Shown here piece by piece: positions 24,098-32,122 of a DNA stretch of 45,417 bases. Each line of letters begins with the position of its first letter. Position 1 is the stretch's first letter. This stretch comes from Anaerolineales bacterium (GTDB taxonomy: Bacteria > Chloroflexota > Anaerolineae > Anaerolineales > UBA11579), in contig JAHCIH010000017.1 in assembly GCA_026129335.1 (NCBI GenBank), positions 1 through 45,417 of the forward strand. Reading direction: 5' to 3'. A program made the position numbers and the translations under genes. The notes beneath the pieces were generated by a model. It saw only the letters and a list, made by a program, of their open reading frames with translations. It did not search any database and was not told the origin of the DNA.

Positions 24098-24098
24098 T
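24093..24098 (+). promoter_or_regulatory. -10 box of second GGDEF gene
   Basis: TATAAT overlaps the stop of the preceding gene and gives a leader of about 45 nt before the TTG start. Confidence 0.5.
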
Positions 24099-24149
24099 TG
24101 GGCAAATCCTCCCGGCAAACTGACTTGCACAGGGTGGTAGGAAAGACCA

Positions 24150-25655
24150 TTGCAGCCTCCCGGTTTCATAAACAGGGTTCTCCAACTCGGCCAATCGAGC
24201 GATATTTCGACTGAGCTTCGTACCCGGCTATTCCCGCGCGTCTTCGCCGGGATTGGCGTGCTGGTTCTGGGCGGCCTGATCTTCTCCGGCAGCCTGATCA
24301 GCGCCAGCCCGGTGGTGCGTGTGGCGCAGCTCAGCTGCCTGGTGGTGCTGCTCGGCGTCTGGACCCTGTACAAGAGCCGCCAGGTGTACCTGGCGCTCAG
24401 CGCCCTGGTGTGGGGCTTGTGGACGCTGGTCACCCTGCTGATCTTCAGCGAGGGCGCAACCGCCAGCCTTTGGCTGGTGCCCCAGTTCATGCTGGTGGTC
24501 TTTGCCCGCTTCGTGCTGACCGCCCGCACGGCTGTGTTCCTCGGCCTGTTCACCGCCGCGGTGGATTTCGTCTTTCAGAATTTCCAACTCTATCGTTTGC
24601 TGCCCCCCTGGTTCAACGAACTCGCTTTGGTCAACGATGGCCTGGTGATCTCGATCAGCCTGCTCTACGCGCTGCTCATCGTGCACATTGCGGATAGCGT
24701 CTTGCGCGAGACCTTGCGGGCGGCGCAACTCAGCGAAAGCCGTTACCGCTCGCTGTTCGAAAACACCACGGATGCCGTCTTCTTGTTGGGAGCGGACCAT
24801 CGCTTCATTGAAACCAACCGCCAGGCCGCCGATCTGATCGGCTACCCGCGCGAGGAACTGGTGGGGCGTTCGGTGTTCGAGGTGATCACCCAGGACGACG
24901 CCAAGTTCCTGCGCGACAGCCTGGCGCGCCTGGAAGGCGGGAACAGTCTGGAGCCGGTGGACCGCCTGGTGACCCGGGTGGACGGCAGCCGCCGCATGGC
25001 GGAAGTGACCATCAGCATGGTCACCGACGACCGCGGGGCGCTGCGCTTCTACCAGATGGTGATGCGCGATGTCACCGAGCGCAAGCAGCTCGAAGACGAT
25101 TTGCGCTTCTCGCTGGGCGAGATGGAGTCACTGGCGATGCAGGATGCGCTCACCGGCCTGCTCAACCGCCGGGCGATCAGCGAGCACGCCGAGGCCGAAT
25201 GGCACCGTTCGCGGCGTGAGCGCCGCCCCATGTGCGTGGTATTGATCGACCTGGACAACCTCAAGGAAATCAACGACAAGTTGGGCCACCTCACCGGCGA
25301 TGCGGTGATCCGCGAGCTGGGCAGCGTGGTGCAGTCTTCGCTGCGGCGCTACGACTGGGCCGGGCGCTGGGGCGGCGATGAGTTCATGCTGGTGCTGCCC
25401 GGCACCAACCTCTCCGAGGCCAAGCTGATCGCCGAGCGCCTGCGCAGCGAATACGCCGCCTCCGAAGTCGTCACCGTCATGGACCCGGCCACGCAGCCCC
25501 GCCTGAGCCTGGGGATCTCCGTCTTCTCGGGCCGCCCGGGCGACGAGAGCACCGTGACGCAATTGTTCGCCCAGGCCGACACCGCCCTATACGATGCCAA
25601 GCAGCAGGGCAAAGACCAGGTGGGTGTCTTCCGCAGCGGAAAAGGCGGGAATTAG
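24150..25655 (+). CDS. Diguanylate cyclase with membrane, PAS and GGDEF domains
   Basis: 501 aa from a TTG start preceded by AGGAAAG. About five or six TM helices occupy residues 30-185, followed by a PAS domain (about 190-315, SESRYRSLFENTTDAVFLL and EVTISMVTDDRG) and a GGDEF domain (about 325-495). The active site and RxxD site are identical to those of the upstream cyclase (RRYDWAGRWGGDEF), and the two GGDEF domains are clearly related, which suggests a local duplication with different sensory parts. Confidence 0.92.
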   Translation: MQPPGFINRVLQLGQSSDISTELRTRLFPRVFAGIGVLVLGGLIFSGSLISASPVVRVAQLSCLVVLLGVWTLYKSRQVYLALSALVWGLWTLVTLLIFSEGATASLWLVPQFMLVVFARFVLTARTAVFLGLFTAAVDFVFQNFQLYRLLPPWFNELALVNDGLVISISLLYALLIVHIADSVLRETLRAAQLSESRYRSLFENTTDAVFLLGADHRFIETNRQAADLIGYPREELVGRSVFEVITQDDAKFLRDSLARLEGGNSLEPVDRLVTRVDGSRRMAEVTISMVTDDRGALRFYQMVMRDVTERKQLEDDLRFSLGEMESLAMQDALTGLLNRRAISEHAEAEWHRSRRERRPMCVVLIDLDNLKEINDKLGHLTGDAVIRELGSVVQSSLRRYDWAGRWGGDEFMLVLPGTNLSEAKLIAERLRSEYAASEVVTVMDPATQPRLSLGISVFSGRPGDESTVTQLFAQADTALYDAKQQGKDQVGVFRSGKGGN

Positions 25656-25703
25656 TACTTTTGTTTTTCTTCGAAATATCCGCATCTCGATACAATTTTC
25701 CTT

Positions 25704-26714
25704 GTGAAACCTGACCGACTGAACATCCGGCGCCTGCTGGCCGGCCTTGCCCTGGTCCTCCTCGGACTGCTGTCCTGCTCTGCCTATAACGTGCAGGCCG
25801 GCAACGCGCCCGGCCAACCGGCCGCGGCCGGCGCGCTGCTGCAGCTGGACACCCAGTGCGACGACCAGTCTTCCAGCCAGCGCCTGCCGCGCTTCGCCCG
25901 GCTGATGCACGACCCGCAGTGGATGGGCTACTCCTCGCGCATGGCCGCCCCGGACTGGAACAAGAACTTCTATTACGACAGGTATCCGCAGACTGTGCAG
26001 CTGTTCCTCAACCCCAAATCCGGGGATGGCCGGCTGCGCTACTCTGCGGAATGGCTGGAGTACCTGCGTGAACTGCAGCCCAACGACAACGCCGCGGTAT
26101 GGATCGCCCGCATCGCCGCCGGCCTGTTCAATCCCAGCGGCAATGTGCCCATCCCCATCCTGGACCTGAGCCAGCTCAAGCAGGAGCCGGTCGCCGAGAG
26201 CATCTCCTCCGGCGGGAATGTGGTCAAGATTTTGGAAACACGCAATGGCTCCGGGCGCATCGAGATGATCTTCATGCGCGAGGCCCCGCCGGACCCGGGC
26301 TACATGAACTACCGCAACTTCCCCTGGTTGGTGACCAAATTCACCTCCATCTCCATTGATGGCGAGCTGGGCAACGCGGGCGGCATAGACGTCTACTTCC
26401 CCAACCTGGCCAAGCAGCAAGAGGGCTATTGGGTGGATTTGCGCCGGGTGGAGTTCTTCCCGCCGCTGCCCTTCTGCGCCACGGCCAGGCAGGATGTGCT
26501 CGTGCTGAGCAGCCCGGGCGGGCTGGCCAAGCGGGTGGGCATTCTGCCCGCCGGCGGCAGCGCCAGCATCCGCGAATACCTGCCGCAGGCCAGCGATGTT
26601 TGGGGCCGCCTGGACGAGGGCTGGGTGCGGCTGCTGTACCTGGACCCGGCGGGCTACCCGGTCTACCCGACAAGCTGGCAGATGGAAACCCGCCCGCCCA
26701 TCCTCTACCCATAA
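25704..26714 (+). CDS. Secreted lipoprotein with C-terminal SH3-like region, unknown
   Basis: 336 aa from a GTG start; TACAAT (25691-25696) ends 7 nt before it, so the mRNA is likely leaderless. The signal peptide has a lipobox-like LLSC (Cys25). The central part contains LQLDTQCDDQSS and many aromatic residues (NWNKNFYYDRYPQTVQLFL-type). The final 80 residues (REYLPQASDVWGRLDEGWVRLLYLD) resemble a bacterial SH3 domain. No enzyme motif is visible. A terminator follows. Confidence 0.8.
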   Translation: MKPDRLNIRRLLAGLALVLLGLLSCSAYNVQAGNAPGQPAAAGALLQLDTQCDDQSSSQRLPRFARLMHDPQWMGYSSRMAAPDWNKNFYYDRYPQTVQLFLNPKSGDGRLRYSAEWLEYLRELQPNDNAAVWIARIAAGLFNPSGNVPIPILDLSQLKQEPVAESISSGGNVVKILETRNGSGRIEMIFMREAPPDPGYMNYRNFPWLVTKFTSISIDGELGNAGGIDVYFPNLAKQQEGYWVDLRRVEFFPPLPFCATARQDVLVLSSPGGLAKRVGILPAGGSASIREYLPQASDVWGRLDEGWVRLLYLDPAGYPVYPTSWQMETRPPILYP

Positions 26715-26741
26715 AAAAGAGCGCCTCAAGGGCGCTCTTTT
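26715..26741. terminator. Bidirectional intrinsic terminator
   Basis: AAAAGAGCGCC (26715-26725) pairs with GGCGCTCTTTT (26731-26741), loop TCAAG, between convergent genes. Confidence 0.9.
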
Positions 26742-26761
26742 TGATTAGCGGATCTGCTTAC

Positions 26762-27376
26762 TTACTTGCAGAAGATCTCTTTCTGCTTGCCGGAAGCTGC
26801 GGTCAGGTTGCCGCGCTGGTACTCGCCATTGTTGCAGGCAAAGTGGCCCCAGGTGTATTCGCCGCGCAGGATGCTGACCGACTGGGTCGCTCCGACGGGG
26901 ATGGTGAACACGTAGGTCTGCGGGCCGCGCAGGGTGAGCACCAGGCGGGCGCCGGTCTTGTTGGCGATCTCCACCCGGGTCAAGGCCAGCAGCTTGCCCA
27001 CATCTTGGGTGTTGGGGGCCTTGCTGCCGGGGCCGCCCTTGTCGCCGCACTTGGGCACCTGCCAGGTGAACAGGTGGCGGGTCAGGTCGAGCTGGCCGCG
27101 CACCACCACGCCGCAAATGGTCAGCTGGTAATTGTAGGTGCCGCGCGGCGGGGTGATCGACTTGGTCTCGTTGCCGAGCACCTGCATGTAATAGGCGCGG
27201 CCGCTGCCGTCGGTGGAGAAGAGGCTCACGGTCACGGCGCGGTCAGACTTGTTGTCCACCACGAAGCGCATCAGGCTCTCTTGCGCCGCGAGCACCGCGC
27301 TGGGCAGGGCGGCGGCCAAAAGCATCACGGCCATTAGCGCCAGCAGCAGTTTTCGGGCATGGCTTGCTGGTTTCAT
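26762..27376 (-). CDS. Secreted protein with two Tyr/Cys beta repeats
   Basis: This 204-aa protein has an N-terminal signal peptide (cleavage near VLA-AQE, residue 30) and two related repeats of about 75 residues. Repeat 1 contains RGTYNYQLTICGVVVRGQLDL; repeat 2 contains LRGPQTYVFTIPVG and RGEYTWGHFACNNGEYQRGNL. Each repeat starts with a V-x-N-K strand and closes with a Cys. The same unit occurs three times in the protein at 28665. It is probably an extracellular beta-sandwich with disulfides; function unknown. AAGGAG precedes the ATG. Confidence 0.85.
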   Translation of the reverse strand: MKPASHARKLLLALMAVMLLAAALPSAVLAAQESLMRFVVDNKSDRAVTVSLFSTDGSGRAYYMQVLGNETKSITPPRGTYNYQLTICGVVVRGQLDLTRHLFTWQVPKCGDKGGPGSKAPNTQDVGKLLALTRVEIANKTGARLVLTLRGPQTYVFTIPVGATQSVSILRGEYTWGHFACNNGEYQRGNLTAASGKQKEIFCK

Positions 27377-27418
27377 ATCAGGGAATTCTCCTTGGTCATG
27401 GGGGGACAGTCAGGCCGA

Positions 27419-27447
27419 ATCCTATTGCATCGAATCTGGAATGTCAA
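27419..27447 (-). promoter_or_regulatory. Sigma-70-type promoter of the two-repeat protein
   Basis: On the minus strand, TTGACA (27442-27447) is separated by 17 nt from TAGGAT (27419-27424). This is a near-consensus promoter with a leader of about 35 nt. Confidence 0.75.
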
Positions 27448-27523
27448 GCAGAGTTGGATTAAAGGCCCGAGGCGCCCGGTTTAGGCAACCCTAAAATATA
27501 GCGGGTTTAATTGCCAAAACGAA

Positions 27524-27553
27524 TTGCTATATGCCCCGTGTAAATGCTAGAAT
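27524..27553 (+). promoter_or_regulatory. Promoter of small conserved gene
   Basis: TTGCTA (27524-27529), an 18-nt spacer and TAGAAT (27548-27553) lie about 57 nt before the ATG. Confidence 0.6.
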
Positions 27554-27610
27554 CAGCTACTGGGTTGGTTTGCAATCATCCCCCATATCCTGCAACAAAG
27601 GAGTACGACC

Positions 27611-27808
27611 ATGGCATACAAACACACCAATTCCAAAGGGCAAGATTACTACCTTCACGCTCAAACTCGCCCCAGCAAAAGCGGCAAGCCGCGCACTTTG
27701 TATTTCTTCTCCAAGGAAATCAAAGACAGCGCCATTGACGCGGTGCCTGCCGGCTACACGGTAGCCGAAATGGCCACCGGCCTGCCGGTGCTGAAGAAGG
27801 CCGGCTAG
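27611..27808 (+). CDS. Small conserved protein (65 aa), unknown
   Basis: This 65-aa basic protein starts MAYKHTNSKGQDYYLHAQTR and ends PAGYTVAEMATGLPVLKKAG. Proteins with this layout (K-G-x-x-Y-Y-L, then Y-F-F-S-K-E, then P-x-G-Y-x-V-x-E) are, as I recall, common as hypothetical proteins in Chloroflexota and some other phyla. AAAGGAG is correctly spaced before the ATG, and a strong promoter and a terminator frame it as a single-gene unit, so it is probably well expressed. Confidence 0.85.
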   Translation: MAYKHTNSKGQDYYLHAQTRPSKSGKPRTLYFFSKEIKDSAIDAVPAGYTVAEMATGLPVLKKAG

Positions 27809-27814
27809 CCTGGC

Positions 27815-27848
27815 AAACGAACGGCGCAGGAAACTGCGCCGTTCGTTT
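27815..27848. terminator. Bidirectional intrinsic terminator
   Basis: AAACGAACGGCGCAG (27815-27829) pairs with CTGCGCCGTTCGTTT (27834-27848), loop GAAA, between convergent genes. Confidence 0.93.
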
Positions 27849-28529
27849 TTAATCACTGTGTTTGCGTAAGACCACCTGCAAGGGGGTGACCCCCTTGCGT
27901 TCCCAAAACTGCTGAAAACGTGACTTGTGCGGGCTTTGCAAGCCCTCCAGGTAGGCCTGCGGATGGGCCTTGACGAAGCGCGTATCCTGCTCGGCCAGGG
28001 CGAGCATGCCGAGGAAGAAGTCGTGTTTGTCGCTGGCGATGCTCAGCTCGCCGCCGGGGGCCAGCACATGGGCCAGGGCGTCCAGAAAAGCCGGGTTGAA
28101 GATGTGGCGCTTCTCGTCTTTGCGCTTGTGCACCGGGTCGGGGAAGTGCAGGCTGGCCCGCTGCCAGGCCCCGGCCGGCAGCAGCGGCCGCAGCAGGCTG
28201 AAGTTGGCCCGCAGGATGCGAAGGTTCTCCAGGCCGTGCCTGGCGGCCAGGGCGGCCGCATAGGCCGCCAGCCGCCGCGACACCTCGATGCCCAGGTAGT
28301 TGCTCTCGCCATCCTGCCGGGCCAGTTCCACCACATATTCGCCGGTGCCGGTGCCGATGTCCACTTCCAGCGGGCGGTCGTTGCCGAACAGGGCCGCCGA
28401 GCTCAACGGCGGGTAGGCCGCCGGGTCCCTACGCAGGCCCTCGGCGGGCAGATCAAGCAGGTACTTGGCGGCGGCTTCCGCATCCAGAGCGACGTGTTTG
28501 AGCCGGAAGAGGCGCCGGCCGCGAGCCAT
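27849..28529 (-). CDS. trmB: tRNA (guanine-N7-)-methyltransferase
   Basis: This 226-aa SAM-dependent enzyme makes m7G46 in tRNA. The SAM site is LEVDIGTGTGEYVVELA; the family signature is LHFPDPVHKRKDEKRHIFNPAFL; and SIASDKHDF and SRFQQFWERKG (the TKFExR-equivalent) come near the C-terminus. The start follows GAGGGC. Single gene, reading toward the shared terminator. Confidence 0.94.
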   Translation of the reverse strand: MARGRRLFRLKHVALDAEAAAKYLLDLPAEGLRRDPAAYPPLSSAALFGNDRPLEVDIGTGTGEYVVELARQDGESNYLGIEVSRRLAAYAAALAARHGLENLRILRANFSLLRPLLPAGAWQRASLHFPDPVHKRKDEKRHIFNPAFLDALAHVLAPGGELSIASDKHDFFLGMLALAEQDTRFVKAHPQAYLEGLQSPHKSRFQQFWERKGVTPLQVVLRKHSD

Positions 28530-28610
28530 CTAGGCGCCCTCTGAGCGCAAAGCGGCGGCGCCGGCTGGTTTCAAGTGCGTAGTCAACAGGATGATTATAT
28601 GCGGGCAAAG

Positions 28611-28639
28611 AAAAAGAGGCGCCTCAGGCGCCTCTTTTT
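28611..28639. terminator. Intrinsic terminator
   Basis: AAAAAGAGGCGCC (28611-28623) pairs with GGCGCCTCTTTTT (28627-28639), loop TCA. It ends the three-repeat protein gene on the minus strand. Confidence 0.93.
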
Positions 28640-28664
28640 GATGCTGTATGTTATACCGCTACGG

Positions 28665-29468
28665 CTACGGCCTCAGCGGGCTGATGGTGATCCAGGCGCC
28701 CGCTTCGCCCACGGTGACGGTGCCGCTGCGCGAAACCCCGTAGGCCGAGTAGTAGTAGTCATAGGTGCCGGGGAAGACATTGAAACGGTTGGTGCCCAGC
28801 GAGGCCACCACGGAGTAGCTGGTGGGGCCAATCAGCGTGATGCGGATCGGGAAGGCATAGTGGCTGCCGATGCGCAGGTTGCTGGAGCTCAGCAGGGCGT
28901 CTTGCTCGGCGGCAGCCGCCAGGCGGAAGTCCACCACTTCGCAGGGGTAGATCGGCAGGCGGGCCTGGCCGTTCTTGGTCACACGGATCGAGCCACCGTA
29001 GGTGCCGCCGCAGGCGGTGTAGGAGTAGGCATAGTCACCCACGGCCAGCGAGGGGAAGCGGTTGTTGGTCAGCGGGTTGATCGCCAGGTCGTAGCTCTCG
29101 GGGCCGACCATCTTCAGAGTGAACTGGGTGGGGATGCGGCTGTCCACCACGAACTTGGCATATTCCAAGGGGGGAGGGCAGACCGGGATAACCAGCCACT
29201 GCAGCGGGCCGTTTACGGTGATTTCACCGGAATAAGACTGGCCGCAAGCGTTGTAGCTGTACTTGTAGGTGCCTTGTTCCACCGTTTTGGCCAGCTTTCC
29301 AGGGGCGACATCGAAGCTGTAGTTCTTGGGGCCGGTCAGATTGACTTTGACCGTCTCTTCGGTGTCGTTGTGGACGTTCAGGTCCCAGGTGGCTGCGGCC
29401 ATGACCGGCTGGAAACTGACCAGGGTCAGGGCGAGCACCGTCAAGAGGATGATCCAGGTTTTTTTCAT
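28665..29468 (-). CDS. Secreted protein with three Tyr/Cys beta repeats
   Basis: 267 aa from the ATG at 29468, which has TTGGAG upstream; the frame 15 nt longer would start inside that ribosome-binding site. A signal peptide (about 1-25, cleaved after VMA) is followed by three tandem units. Unit 1 contains LTGPKNYSFDVAPG and GTYKYSYNACGQSYSGEITV; unit 2 contains VGPESYDLAINP and GDYAYSYTACGGTYGGSIRV; unit 3 contains IGPTSYSVVASLG and GTYDYYYSAYGVSRSGTVTV, with Tyr in place of Cys. It is homologous to the two-repeat protein at 26762. Likely an extracellular adhesive or structural protein; function unknown. Confidence 0.87.
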   Translation of the reverse strand: MKKTWIILLTVLALTLVSFQPVMAAATWDLNVHNDTEETVKVNLTGPKNYSFDVAPGKLAKTVEQGTYKYSYNACGQSYSGEITVNGPLQWLVIPVCPPPLEYAKFVVDSRIPTQFTLKMVGPESYDLAINPLTNNRFPSLAVGDYAYSYTACGGTYGGSIRVTKNGQARLPIYPCEVVDFRLAAAAEQDALLSSSNLRIGSHYAFPIRITLIGPTSYSVVASLGTNRFNVFPGTYDYYYSAYGVSRSGTVTVGEAGAWITISPLRP

Positions 29469-29548
29469 TCGAGTAAACTCCAATCGCTGCTGCTGGTGTT
29501 GGCGCGCAATTTGGCGCCGTTCCCGGTTGGGCTGAGCATAGCGGCCTG

Positions 29549-29577
29549 ATAATAGCTTCTCAAAAAGAGGATGTCAA
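29549..29577 (-). promoter_or_regulatory. Sigma-70-type promoter of the three-repeat protein
   Basis: On the minus strand, consensus TTGACA (29572-29577), a 17-nt spacer and TATTAT (29549-29554) give a leader of about 70 nt. Confidence 0.75.
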
Positions 29578-29602
29578 CAAAAAATCATGGGGGCTGCTCC
29601 CG

Positions 29603-29608
29603 TATAAT
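29603..29608 (+). promoter_or_regulatory. -10 box of methyltransferase gene
   Basis: TATAAT ends 9 nt before the ATG at 29618, leaving essentially no leader. Confidence 0.55.
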
Positions 29609-29617
29609 CTGCCCTTA

Positions 29618-30385
29618 ATGAACCCCAAAGACCCGGCACAGCGTTTCTCGGACAGAGTGGAGGACTATGCGCGCTACCGCCCCGCCTACCCGCCCGGGGT
29701 CTACGATCTATTGGCGCAGCAGGCCGGCCTGCGCCCCGGCGACCTGGTGGCAGACCTGGGCTCCGGCACCGGGTTGCTCAGCGAGCTGTTCCTGGCCCGC
29801 GGCCACCGCGTGCTCGCCCTGGAGCCGAATACGGCCATGCGCGCCGCGGCAGAGCAGGCGCGTGCCGGGCAGGCCGCCTTTGTCAGCCTGCCCGCCCGCG
29901 CCGAGCACATCCCGCTGGCGCCCGCCAGTGTGGATTTTGTGGCCGCCGGCCAGGCCTTCCACTGGTTCGAGCCGCGGGCAGCCCGCCGCGAGGTGCTGCG
30001 CATCCTGCGACCGGGCGGCCAGGCGGCGCTGATCTGGAACCGCCGCCATGTGGAGGGCAGCGCCTTCCAAGCGGAATACGAGCAGCTACTCATCCGCTAC
30101 GGCACCGATTTCCAGCAGGTGGACCACCAGCGCCGCTCAATGGACGAAGACATCCGCAGTTTCTTCGGCGCCGCGCCGGCGGTGGCGCAGCTGCCCAACC
30201 GCCAGCTGTTGGATGCCGCCGGCCTGCGCGGCCGCCTGCTCTCCAGTTCCTATGTGCCCGGGCCGGGTGCGCCGGGCCATGTGGAACTGCTCTCCGGCCT
30301 GGGAGCGCTCTTTGAGCGCCACCAGCAGGATGGCGTGGTGGCTTTCGACTACCAAACCAACGCCTACTTTGGCCGCCTGGCCTGA
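29618..30385 (+). CDS. Class I SAM-dependent methyltransferase (type 11 family)
   Basis: This 255-aa protein has motif I VADLGSGTGLLSELFLARGH, the motif II acidic residue in VLALEPN and the later segment AAGQAFHWFEPRAARREVLRILRPGGQAALIWN. This FHWF-containing group acts on small molecules in the few characterised cases, but the substrate cannot be told here. The start lies 9 nt after a TATAAT box, so the mRNA is nearly leaderless. It is a single gene followed by the membrane-HD-GYP region. Confidence 0.88.
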   Translation: MNPKDPAQRFSDRVEDYARYRPAYPPGVYDLLAQQAGLRPGDLVADLGSGTGLLSELFLARGHRVLALEPNTAMRAAAEQARAGQAAFVSLPARAEHIPLAPASVDFVAAGQAFHWFEPRAARREVLRILRPGGQAALIWNRRHVEGSAFQAEYEQLLIRYGTDFQQVDHQRRSMDEDIRSFFGAAPAVAQLPNRQLLDAAGLRGRLLSSSYVPGPGAPGHVELLSGLGALFERHQQDGVVAFDYQTNAYFGRLA

Positions 30386-30429
30386 CCCCCAAACTGCTAT
30401 ACTGCTCAAAAGCAACAGGATGTGAAGAA

Positions 30430-31314
30430 ATAAAACAGTTCGCCAGGAACCTGTTTTCGTTTCGGAACCCTCTGCTCTGGGTGCTGCTGCCTCTGGTGGT
30501 GTATGGGGCCATGCGCCTGCCGCCGCTGCTGCGGCCCGAGTGGGCCTGGACGGACCCGCACCTTCTCCACCCGCACAATCATTTCTATATCGTCACAGTC
30601 ACCGCCCTGGTCGCCCTGGTGATCTCGGTGGTGGTCGCCGTGGTCGGCCTGCGCCAGCGCAACCTGCAGGTGCTCTATGTGGCGCTGGCCTTCATTTCGC
30701 TGGCCGGCTTCTTCAGTGTCCATGGGCTGGCCACGCCAGGGTTTCTCCTCGGCGGCAATGCCGTGGTGGGCGTGGCCGCCCAACTGGCCGCGCTGACCAC
30801 CAGCTTCTGGCTGCTGGTCTCGGCGCTGCCGGTGACCCACCCGCTGAGCGCCTGGCTGGGCCGGCGCCCGCAGGCGCTGCTCGTCGGATACACGCTGCTG
30901 CTGGCCACTTTCGGCGTGCTCGGCCTGCGCTCGCCGGAGCTGGCTGCCTGGGTGCCGGTGAACAGCGCGCCGCTCAAGTACGTGGCCGGTTTGGCCACGG
31001 TGATCATGGCCGGCCAGGCAGGTTACCGCTACTGGGAGTCCTATCGCTATACGCGTTTCCCCTTCCAGCTGGCCATCGCTTACACCGGCGGTTGGGTGGC
31101 CGGTGCGCAGCTGATCATCACCACTAGCCAGACCTTCTATTCCAGTTGGTGGATCTACCACTTCCTGCTGCTCTTCGCGGTCATCTCGGTGGTGGCCGGC
31201 CTGTTCGTACAGTACCGCCGCCACGATTCCTTCGTGCGCTCCGTGGTGGGGCTGTTCTCCGAGGACCCGCATGAGCGCCTGCCGCCGGCATCCCCGCCAG
31301 CGTACGCCAGCTGA
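30430..31314 (+). CDS. Seven-helix-type membrane sensor half of a probable HD-GYP protein
   Basis: An integral membrane protein with about seven helices in 277 aa if begun at GTG 30481. The frame is open further upstream without ATG, GTG or TTG; an ATA codon at 30430, preceded by AGGATG and followed by a natural N-terminus (KQFARNLFSFRNPLLWVLLP), is a likely non-standard start. TATACT at 30398-30403 fits it. The C-terminus runs SVVGLFSEDPHERLPP and then ends out of frame. The next segment, in the -1 frame, begins with the first helix of an HD-GYP domain, so both appear to be halves of one sensor hydrolase split by a frameshift near 31275-31311. Confidence 0.7.
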   Translation: MKQFARNLFSFRNPLLWVLLPLVVYGAMRLPPLLRPEWAWTDPHLLHPHNHFYIVTVTALVALVISVVVAVVGLRQRNLQVLYVALAFISLAGFFSVHGLATPGFLLGGNAVVGVAAQLAALTTSFWLLVSALPVTHPLSAWLGRRPQALLVGYTLLLATFGVLGLRSPELAAWVPVNSAPLKYVAGLATVIMAGQAGYRYWESYRYTRFPFQLAIAYTGGWVAGAQLIITTSQTFYSSWWIYHFLLLFAVISVVAGLFVQYRRHDSFVRSVVGLFSEDPHERLPPASPPAYAS

Positions 31315-31847
31315 TCGAGGCGGTGGAGGCGCGCGACCCGTACACCGCGGGCCACTCCTGCCGCGTGGCGCAAGCCGCCTTCGACTTCGCTTCGGCGGCG
31401 CTGCGGCTGCCGCCCGAGGAACTGCGCATCCTCGTACAGGGCGCGCTGATGCACGATGTCGGCAAGATGCAGGTGCCGCAAGAGGTGTTGAACAAGACCG
31501 GCCCGCTGACCCCGGCGGAGCGCGCCCTGATCGAAAGCCACCCCATCACCGGTTACGAGCTGTGCGCCCGGCTGGGCCTGATGCCGCCCGAGCTGGCCAT
31601 CGTGCGCTCGCACCACGAGCGCCTGGACGGCCGCGGCTATCCCGATGGGTTGAGCGGCGACGAAATCCCGCAGCTGGTGCGCTTGCTTTCGGTGATCGAT
31701 GTTTGGGATGCGCTCACTTCGGCCCGGGCTTACCGCCCGGCCTGGTCACCCGAGGAGGCCCGTGAGTACCTGCGCCAGAACAGCGGCGCCCAGTTCGATG
31801 CGCAGCTGGTGGAGGCCTGGTTGGCCTTCACCGCGGGGAAAGGCTAG
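31275..31847 (+). CDS. HD-GYP domain half (c-di-GMP phosphodiesterase), frameshifted
   Basis: The frame is open from 31275 and begins GIPASVRQLIEAVEARDPYTAGHS, the normal first helix of HD-GYP domains, but has no start codon there; GTG at 31323 would cut off that helix. All key motifs are present: HDVGKMQVP, the pair HHE in VRSHHERLDGRGYPDGLSGDEIP (GYP), and VIDVWDALTSARAYR. It should hydrolyse c-di-GMP to pGpG or GMP if it is translated with the membrane half. A terminator follows. Confidence 0.8.
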   Translation, partial: APAAGIPASVRQLIEAVEARDPYTAGHSCRVAQAAFDFASAALRLPPEELRILVQGALMHDVGKMQVPQEVLNKTGPLTPAERALIESHPITGYELCARLGLMPPELAIVRSHHERLDGRGYPDGLSGDEIPQLVRLLSVIDVWDALTSARAYRPAWSPEEAREYLRQNSGAQFDAQLVEAWLAFTAGKG

Positions 31848-31867
31848 CTGGCGGAACAGGTGAAAAG

Positions 31868-31895
31868 AAAAGCGCAGCCGGGAGGCTGCGCTTTT
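31868..31895. terminator. Bidirectional intrinsic terminator
   Basis: AAAAGCGCAGCC (31868-31879) pairs with GGCTGCGCTTTT (31884-31895), loop GGGA, between the HD-GYP and cold-shock genes. Confidence 0.92.
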
Positions 31896-31903
31896 GGGAG
31901 TAA

Positions 31904-32122
31904 CTACATGTCCATCACTGGAGTGACATCCTGGGCCTGGGGACCTTTTTGTCCCTGGACAACCACAAATTCAACCCGTTGTCCTTCTTCCAGAGAGCGA
32001 TAGCCATCGCCCGAGATGGCACTGTAGTGGACAAACACGTCTTCGCCTTCGTCCTGCGAAATGAAGCCGAAGCCTTTGGTGGCATTGAACCACTTCACCG
32101 TGCCGGTCACGCGTTCCGCCAT
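31904..32122 (-). CDS. csp: Cold-shock protein
   Basis: A 72-aa single CSD domain with RNP1 KGFGFISQD and RNP2 VFVHYSAI; it binds single-stranded RNA or DNA and acts as an RNA chaperone. A strong AAAGGAGGG lies before the ATG. It has a consensus promoter (TTGACA-N17-TAGAAT) and a 5' leader of about 85 nt, a layout known for thermoregulated csp genes. A second copy is at 36754. Confidence 0.96.
   Translation of the reverse strand: MAERVTGTVKWFNATKGFGFISQDEGEDVFVHYSAISGDGYRSLEEGQRVEFVVVQGQKGPQAQDVTPVMDM

Noticed and set aside
22280..24553. 757-aa open frame on the minus strand opposite the diguanylate cyclases
   Set aside because: It is antisense to two intact GGDEF proteins and has no domain or ribosome-binding site; antisense frames stay open in GC-rich genes.
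28575..29549. 324-aa open frame on the plus strand opposite the three-repeat secreted protein
   Set aside because: The minus-strand gene has a signal peptide, repeats, promoter, ribosome-binding site and terminator; the plus-strand frame crosses the terminator and has none of these.
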